A stretch of 36,742 nt of DNA from an uncultured Lentisphaerota bacterium (GTDB taxonomy: Bacteria > Verrucomicrobiota > Lentisphaeria > Oligosphaerales > CAITYL01): NCBI GenBank assembly GCA_903921725.1, contig CAIXRA010000041.1, forward strand, positions 1 to 36,742. The letters run 5' to 3'. Shown in pieces: positions 32,675 through 36,742 of the stretch. Below the pieces are notes generated by a model. The model searched no databases. It worked only from the letters and a program-made list of their open reading frames with translations, and was not told the DNA's origin. How positions within the stretch are numbered: the stretch's first letter is position 1; every line of letters begins with the position of its first letter. Made by a program: the position numbers and the translations under genes.

Positions 32675-32896
32675 ATGGGAAGAAATGTAGCAGGCAAAAG
32701 CGTCGGAAATCAACGGGTTTTCCGCGCGTTACGCGGGAGATGGGGATGGAGCATGTTTTCCGGCCATCGTTTTATGCCCAACCTCGAGCCAAAACGCGGG
32801 CTGAAGCGCCGCGGTACCGGGGCCGTCCCCGAACGGCGGGCGGCAAAAAACGGGGCGGCGTGCCCGGAGTTGCCGGAGGCGGTTGCCGCATCATAG
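32675..32896 (+). CDS. Possible small basic protein, unrecognised
   Basis: A 73-codon frame with a good ribosome site and an extended -10 promoter just upstream. The product is rich in Arg, Lys and Gly (MGRNVAGKSVGNQRVFRALR, later HRFMPNLEPKRGLKRR). A faint likeness to the RxFxPNLxxxR stretch of ribosomal protein L28 is seen, but the zinc-finger and other L28 parts are absent, so I do not assign it. It could be a real small protein, a degenerate rpmB copy or a chance frame in a leader of proC. Another frame (32740-32946) is also open in the same DNA, which lowers confidence. Confidence 0.4.
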   Translation: MGRNVAGKSVGNQRVFRALRGRWGWSMFSGHRFMPNLEPKRGLKRRGTGAVPERRAAKNGAACPELPEAVAAS

Positions 32897-32996
32897 TATC
32901 GGGCTGTGCAGGGATATGGCGCGGGCGCGTAATGAATGGGAGTTAATCAGAGGCGCGCTCGGCGCAACGGTGTTGCCTGCCGGGGAGTTTTTCATC

Positions 32997-33824
32997 ATGA
33001 GCAAGACGGCGGAACGGCTGGTCATCATCGGCGCGGGCAACATCGGCTCCGCGATCGCCGCGGGCGTCGCCGCGTCCGGACTGCTCAAGCCCGCGCGGAT
33101 CACGCTCTGCAACCAGACGGCGGGCAAGCTGGAGCCGTTCCGCGCGCAGGGGTTCGCCGTCTCCGCCGACAACCGTGCGCCGCTGGCCGCCCCGGCCATC
33201 ATCATCATCGCGGTGAAGCCGCACCACGCCGACAAGGTGCTGGCGGAGATTGCGCCCGCGCTCAAGCCCGGCAGGCATGTGCTCGTCTCGGTCATGACCG
33301 GCGTCTCCGTCGCGCAGATGCGGAAATTCACCGGCGACAAGCTGGCGGTCGTCCGCGCCATGCCCAACACCGCCATCGCCATCCGCGAGTCCATGACCTG
33401 CCTGGCGACGGATCTGGACGCGGACAGCGAGGCGCTGAAGCAGGTGCGGGCGCTGTTCGACGCCGTCGGGCTGACCGTGGTCATCGGTGAGGACCAGATG
33501 GCCTCCGCGACCGCGCTGGCCGGCTGCGGCATCGCCTTCTTCCTGCGCGCCATCCGCTCCGCCTCGCAGGGCGGCATCGAGGTCGGCTTTTCCGCGCAGA
33601 ACGCGCTGACCATCGCGGTGCAGACCGCCAAGGGCGCCGCCTGCCTGCTCCAGCAGCAGGGGCGCCACCCCGAGGCGGAGATCGACCGCGTCACCACGCC
33701 GCGCGGCTGCACCATCGCCGGACTGAACCAGATGGAGCACGAGGGGTTCAGCTCCGCGCTCATCAAGGGAATCGTCACCGCCTCGCAGAAGGCCGCCGAC
33801 CTGCGGCCCGACGCGAAGAAATAG
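32997..33824 (+). CDS. proC: Pyrroline-5-carboxylate reductase
   Basis: Reduces P5C to proline with NAD(P)H. The 275-residue protein has the dinucleotide-binding start LVIIGAGNIGSAIAAGV, then AVKPHHADKVLAEI, SVMTGVSV, VRAMPNTAIAIRESMT (the RxMPN motif) and the C-terminal dimer domain with ALAGCGIAFFLRAI and TPRGCTIAGLNQMEHEGF (family: TPGGxT). The start at 32997 follows GGGGAG by 9 bases; the frame is open further upstream without a ribosome site. It lies 72 bases before a P5C dehydrogenase gene, likely in one operon. Confidence 0.93.
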   Translation: MSKTAERLVIIGAGNIGSAIAAGVAASGLLKPARITLCNQTAGKLEPFRAQGFAVSADNRAPLAAPAIIIIAVKPHHADKVLAEIAPALKPGRHVLVSVMTGVSVAQMRKFTGDKLAVVRAMPNTAIAIRESMTCLATDLDADSEALKQVRALFDAVGLTVVIGEDQMASATALAGCGIAFFLRAIRSASQGGIEVGFSAQNALTIAVQTAKGAACLLQQQGRHPEAEIDRVTTPRGCTIAGLNQMEHEGFSSALIKGIVTASQKAADLRPDAKK

Positions 33825-33830
33825 ATTCAT

Positions 33831-33866
33831 CGGTCCGATCGGTCTGATCGGTCTGATCGGTCTGAT
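33831..33866 (+). repeat. Four 9-bp tandem copies between proC and pruA
   Basis: CGGTCCGAT at 33831 is followed by three exact copies of CGGTCTGAT (33840, 33849, 33858). It lies right after the proC stop and before the AAGGAG ribosome site (33882-33887) of the next gene. Confidence 0.93.
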
Positions 33867-33896
33867 CCGTCAGGCCCGCACAAGGAGCACCCCGCC

Positions 33897-35525
33897 ATGC
33901 AGAACACGATCCTCAACATCCCCGTCCCGCAGAACGAACCGGTTCTCAGCTACGCCCCCGGCACGCCGGAGCGCGCCGCGCTGCAGGCCGAACTGAAGCG
34001 CTTGGAGTCCGTCCAGACCGAGATCCCCGTCATCATCGGCGGCCGCGACGTGCGCACCGGCAAGACCGGTTCCTGCATCCAGCCGCACAACCACAGGCAC
34101 GTCCTCGGCAGCTACCACAAGGCCGGCGCCAAGGAAGTCGCGCTCGCCGTCGAGGCCGCGCGCCAGGCGAAGCCCGCGTGGGAGGCCATGCCGTTCATGC
34201 AGCGCGCCTCGATCTTCATGAAGGCCGCCGAACTGCTCGCCAAGAAGCACCGCTTCCTGCTCAACGGCGCCACCATGCTCAACCAGAGCAAGAACCCGTT
34301 CCAGGCCGAGATCGACAGCGCCTGCGAGCTGGCCGACTTCTGGCGCCTCAACGCCTACTACATGCAGCAGCTCTACAAGCAGCAGCCCGACTGGTCGCCG
34401 GCCCCGACCTTCAACTACGTCGAGCATCGCGCGCTCGAAGGGTTCGTCTTCGCCGTCACCCCGTTCAACTTCACCTCCATCGGCGGCAACCTGCCGACCG
34501 CGCCGGCGCTGATGGGCAACACCGTCCTCTGGAAGCCCGCCTCCACCTCGGTCTACTCCGGCCACTTCATCATGCAGATCCTCAAGGAGGCCGGCCTGCC
34601 CGACGGCGTGATCAACTTCCTGCCCGGCTCCGGCCGCGAGGTCGGCGACCCGGTCGTCGCCTCCCCGGACCTCGCCGGCATCCACTTCACCGGCAGCACC
34701 GAGGTGTTCCAGGGGATCTGGAAGACCGTCGGCAACAAGATCGCCTCCTACAAGACCTACCCGCGCATCGTCGGCGAGACCGGCGGCAAGAACTTCGTCT
34801 TCGCGCACCCCTCGTGCGACGTCCCGGCCCTGGCCGTCGCCCTGGTCCGCGGCGCCTTCGAGTACCAGGGGCAGAAATGCTCCGCCGCCTCCCGCGCCTA
34901 CATCCCGGAGAGCGTCTGGCCGCAGGTCCGGACGCTGATGGGCGACATGCTCGCCAGCGCCAAGATGGGCCCGGTGCAGGAGTTCTCCTGCTTCGTCAAC
35001 GCCGTCATCGACAAGGCCTCGTTCGACAACACGAAGAGCTACATTGAGCACGCCAAGGCCGCGTCCGACGCCAAGGTCGTCTTCGGCGGCAAATGCGACG
35101 ACTCCGTCGGCTACTTCGTCGAGCCGACCGTCATCCAGACCACGAACCCCGGCTACAAGTCCATGGTCGAGGAGATCTTCGCCCCGGTCCTCACCGTGTA
35201 CGTCTATGCCGACGCCAAGCTCGATGAGACGCTCGCGCTCTGCGACAAGGGCACGATGTACGGCCTCACCGGCGCCGTCTTCGCCCAGGACCGCGCCGCC
35301 ATCGTCAAGATGTACGAGGCACTGCGCCACAGCGCCGGCAACTTCTACATCAACGACAAGCCCACCGGCGCAGTCGTCGGCCAGCAGCCGTTCGGCGGCG
35401 CCCGCGGCTCCGGCACCAACGACAAGGCCGGCTCCATGATCAACCTCCAGCGCTGGACCTCCATGCGCGCCGTCAAGGAAAACTTCCTTCCGCCGACCGA
35501 CTACACCTACCCGTTCATGAAGTGA
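33897..35525 (+). CDS. pruA: L-glutamate gamma-semialdehyde (P5C) dehydrogenase
   Basis: NAD-dependent oxidation of P5C/glutamate semialdehyde to glutamate. The 542 residues match the stand-alone, ALDH4A1-like type. Visible motifs: VTPFNFTSIGGN, FTGSTEVF, catalytic Glu294 in GETGGKN, catalytic Cys328 in GQKCSAASR (the 34-residue gap matches the family), EEIFAPVLTVYVY, and the C-terminal GQQPFGGARGSGTNDKAG that characterises P5C dehydrogenases. AAGGAG lies 9 bases upstream. No proline dehydrogenase (PutA/PRODH) is in the window, so P5C may come from ornithine/arginine. Codon use is strongly C-ending, as expected of a highly expressed gene. Confidence 0.95.
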   Translation: MQNTILNIPVPQNEPVLSYAPGTPERAALQAELKRLESVQTEIPVIIGGRDVRTGKTGSCIQPHNHRHVLGSYHKAGAKEVALAVEAARQAKPAWEAMPFMQRASIFMKAAELLAKKHRFLLNGATMLNQSKNPFQAEIDSACELADFWRLNAYYMQQLYKQQPDWSPAPTFNYVEHRALEGFVFAVTPFNFTSIGGNLPTAPALMGNTVLWKPASTSVYSGHFIMQILKEAGLPDGVINFLPGSGREVGDPVVASPDLAGIHFTGSTEVFQGIWKTVGNKIASYKTYPRIVGETGGKNFVFAHPSCDVPALAVALVRGAFEYQGQKCSAASRAYIPESVWPQVRTLMGDMLASAKMGPVQEFSCFVNAVIDKASFDNTKSYIEHAKAASDAKVVFGGKCDDSVGYFVEPTVIQTTNPGYKSMVEEIFAPVLTVYVYADAKLDETLALCDKGTMYGLTGAVFAQDRAAIVKMYEALRHSAGNFYINDKPTGAVVGQQPFGGARGSGTNDKAGSMINLQRWTSMRAVKENFLPPTDYTYPFMK

Positions 35526-35569
35526 CGGGGGCCGCTCCCCCGCTCCGCCAAACAGGGAACCGGCCGACA

Positions 35570-36169
35570 ATGCGGATCACGGCAAAAACCACCGGCGTGT
35601 GCCTGCTTTTTCTCGCGGCGGTCGCCGCCGCGGGAATTTGCTGGGCGGTTCGCATCGGCCCAGATACGCTCGGGCTTTTCTTTGTCATCGCCGCAATATC
35701 CCTGATTCTGCTGTGCATGGTCTGGCGCCGCTGGAGCCGGTGCGGCCGTACCCTGAAGATCCTCGGCGTGTGCGCCGTGGGGGCGCCGCTCCTGTTCAGC
35801 GTGGCCGTCTTCACCGGCAGGGACGTTTATGAAAACCGAATGACGGGCCTGGAGTACGACAGCCGAAACGCCATTTCCGAACACCGAACGGCAACGTTGC
35901 AAAGACAGCTCCGGAACGACGCGCGTTTCACGTCGATCACGGTATGCTTTCCTCACCAGGGCTGCTACCCGCATCTCGAGGTTTCCGGAACCCTCCAATC
36001 GCCGGCGGACCGGGACGCCCTCCTGCGCGCCGTTCGTGACGCCAACCACTGGCCCTATATTTGCTGGTCCGTCACCTGTCCCTCGTCGCCGTATGACGGC
36101 ATTGACGGATATGGGGGGGACGCAAACCACTACGATCCCGGCCGACGCCACAACCTTGACTCCCCGTAG
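35570..36169 (+). CDS. Membrane-anchored protein of unknown function
   Basis: 199 residues. The N-terminal third holds three hydrophobic segments (about 9-27, 32-50, 63-82) with a short Arg-rich link (WRRWSRCGR). The rest is soluble, with cysteines at VCFPHQGCYPH and ICWSVTCPSS, which could form disulfides if exported. No family is recognised. ATG 35570 follows a weak site 44 bases after pruA; an earlier in-frame start overlaps the pruA stop and is less likely. It is followed 32 bases later by another small membrane protein. Confidence 0.6.
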   Translation: MRITAKTTGVCLLFLAAVAAAGICWAVRIGPDTLGLFFVIAAISLILLCMVWRRWSRCGRTLKILGVCAVGAPLLFSVAVFTGRDVYENRMTGLEYDSRNAISEHRTATLQRQLRNDARFTSITVCFPHQGCYPHLEVSGTLQSPADRDALLRAVRDANHWPYICWSVTCPSSPYDGIDGYGGDANHYDPGRRHNLDSP

Positions 36170-36201
36170 CCGGGGGGCTGTGCAAAGAACGGAAGGACGA
36201 C

Positions 36202-36498
36202 ATGGTCTTTTTGATCCTGATCGGAATCATCCTGCTGTTTGTGAAACGGGTCAGAATCACGGACTCGCTGGTCCTGTCCGGCAACCGGGCGCACGGGTAC
36301 GGGCTTGCCCTTGCCGTCACGGCGTTTCCCTTCTCCATGCTTCTTGACCGGCTGACGCCGGAAGCCCTTCTCGCCCACCCCATCGGCAGCTATGCCATCA
36401 CGGCCTGCCTGTACATCGCGTACGTCATCGTGCTGGCGCTGCCGTTCCGCGACCGCAAGAAGACCGAAGAACCCGCGCCGGTTGAGCCTGCCGCCTGA
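36202..36498 (+). CDS. Small membrane protein of unknown function
   Basis: 98 residues with three hydrophobic segments (VFLILIGIILLFV at the N-terminus, LALAVTAFPFSMLL, and YAITACLYIAYVIVLALPF) and a charged C-terminal tail (RDRKKTEEPAPVEPAA). GGAAGGA lies just upstream of the ATG. Unrecognised; probably co-transcribed with the preceding membrane protein gene. Confidence 0.6.
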   Translation: MVFLILIGIILLFVKRVRITDSLVLSGNRAHGYGLALAVTAFPFSMLLDRLTPEALLAHPIGSYAITACLYIAYVIVLALPFRDRKKTEEPAPVEPAA

Positions 36499-36534
36499 CG
36501 GCCGGAAAAAATTGCGCGGCATGCAGCCTTAGTG

Positions 36535-36742
36535 CTTATCCGTGAATTAAAAACCACGCCTGCCGCCAATTATTTTGAGTCGATTTTTTTCGATGTGAAG
36601 GAGGCACATGTCGGGACATGTAACGACTGAACATTGGAAAAAGCGGCCAAAAGGATAGCAGCCCTACGGGTCGCGGCGGAAACGGGCCATTTGCGGCGTT
36701 ACTCGTCAATCAAATATCCAGATATTCTCATTCCTTGTGCCT
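36535..36742. repeat. Possible conserved terminal repeat or RNA element
   Basis: No normal gene. On the plus strand AAGGAGG (36598-36604) precedes a 16-codon frame (36608-36658), whose start lies in the palindrome ACATGTC-GG-GACATGT (36607-36622). A second palindrome, AATATC-CA-GATATT, lies at 36713-36726. The minus strand has an open stretch reading RRKWPVSAATRRAA and on to TSKKIDSK. I recall such a peptide as a recurrent spurious tail in other predicted proteins, which would mean the DNA is a repeat family; I cannot check this here. Confidence 0.4.

Noticed and set aside
32675..32896. Ribosomal protein L28 (rpmB)
   Set aside because: Only a short RxFxPNL-like stretch is similar; the remaining family features are missing.

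Overview
The window reads as a GC-rich Gram-negative chromosome segment, most likely from a gut or animal-associated member of the PVC group (Lentisphaerota/Victivallales or Kiritimatiellota). This is inferred from gene content, not from a marker gene. The pointers are a PEP-CTERM protein, autotransporter-type beta-strand repeats, a giant secreted sialidase, a secreted FAD-dependent oxidoreductase lipoprotein, an outer-membrane PgaA porin and many short intergenic repeats. No integrase, transposase, phage gene or CRISPR array was found. Both window ends lie in repeat-like DNA, which would fit a contig that stopped at repeats.

Left part (1-6950). A cobalt-type ECF transporter (cbiM remnant, cbiQ, cbiO) runs on the plus strand. 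The cbiM open frame lacks its conserved N-terminal half and instead runs through a hairpin repeat. Next come tRNA-Leu(CAG) with a terminator and the ribD-ribE pair, all on minus. A plus-strand SO_0444-type metal permease follows, carrying an expanded 81-bp tandem repeat in a loop, then a purine-rich minisatellite and tlyA.

Middle (6950-15650). A complete pgaABCD operon for poly-beta-1,6-GlcNAc synthesis, deacetylation and export is followed by a stand-alone sigma-70-type factor with its own promoter and a small cysteine-rich secreted protein closed by a strong terminator.

Minus-strand block (15650-31634). In transcription order: a 2,706-residue secreted protein that fuses a sialidase, two different SGNH/acetylesterase-type domains and a long series of beta-sandwich modules; a PEP-CTERM beta-helix protein; an IclR regulator; a secreted protein of unknown function with an internal duplication; and an FAD-dependent oxidoreductase lipoprotein. 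The sialidase gene has an AT-rich upstream region with a clear inverted repeat that looks like an operator. Together these suggest use of O-acetylated sialoglycans such as mucin.

Right part (31949-36742). A nitroreductase (minus), a possible small basic ORF with its own promoter and ribosome site, proC, a P5C dehydrogenase, two small membrane proteins of unknown function, and a terminal element that may belong to a conserved repeat or RNA family.

The most unusual points are the sialidase/double-esterase fusion with its putative operator, and a recurring habit of short tandem or inverted repeats at gene junctions. Several of these have periods that are multiples of 9 bp and at least two enter coding sequence.
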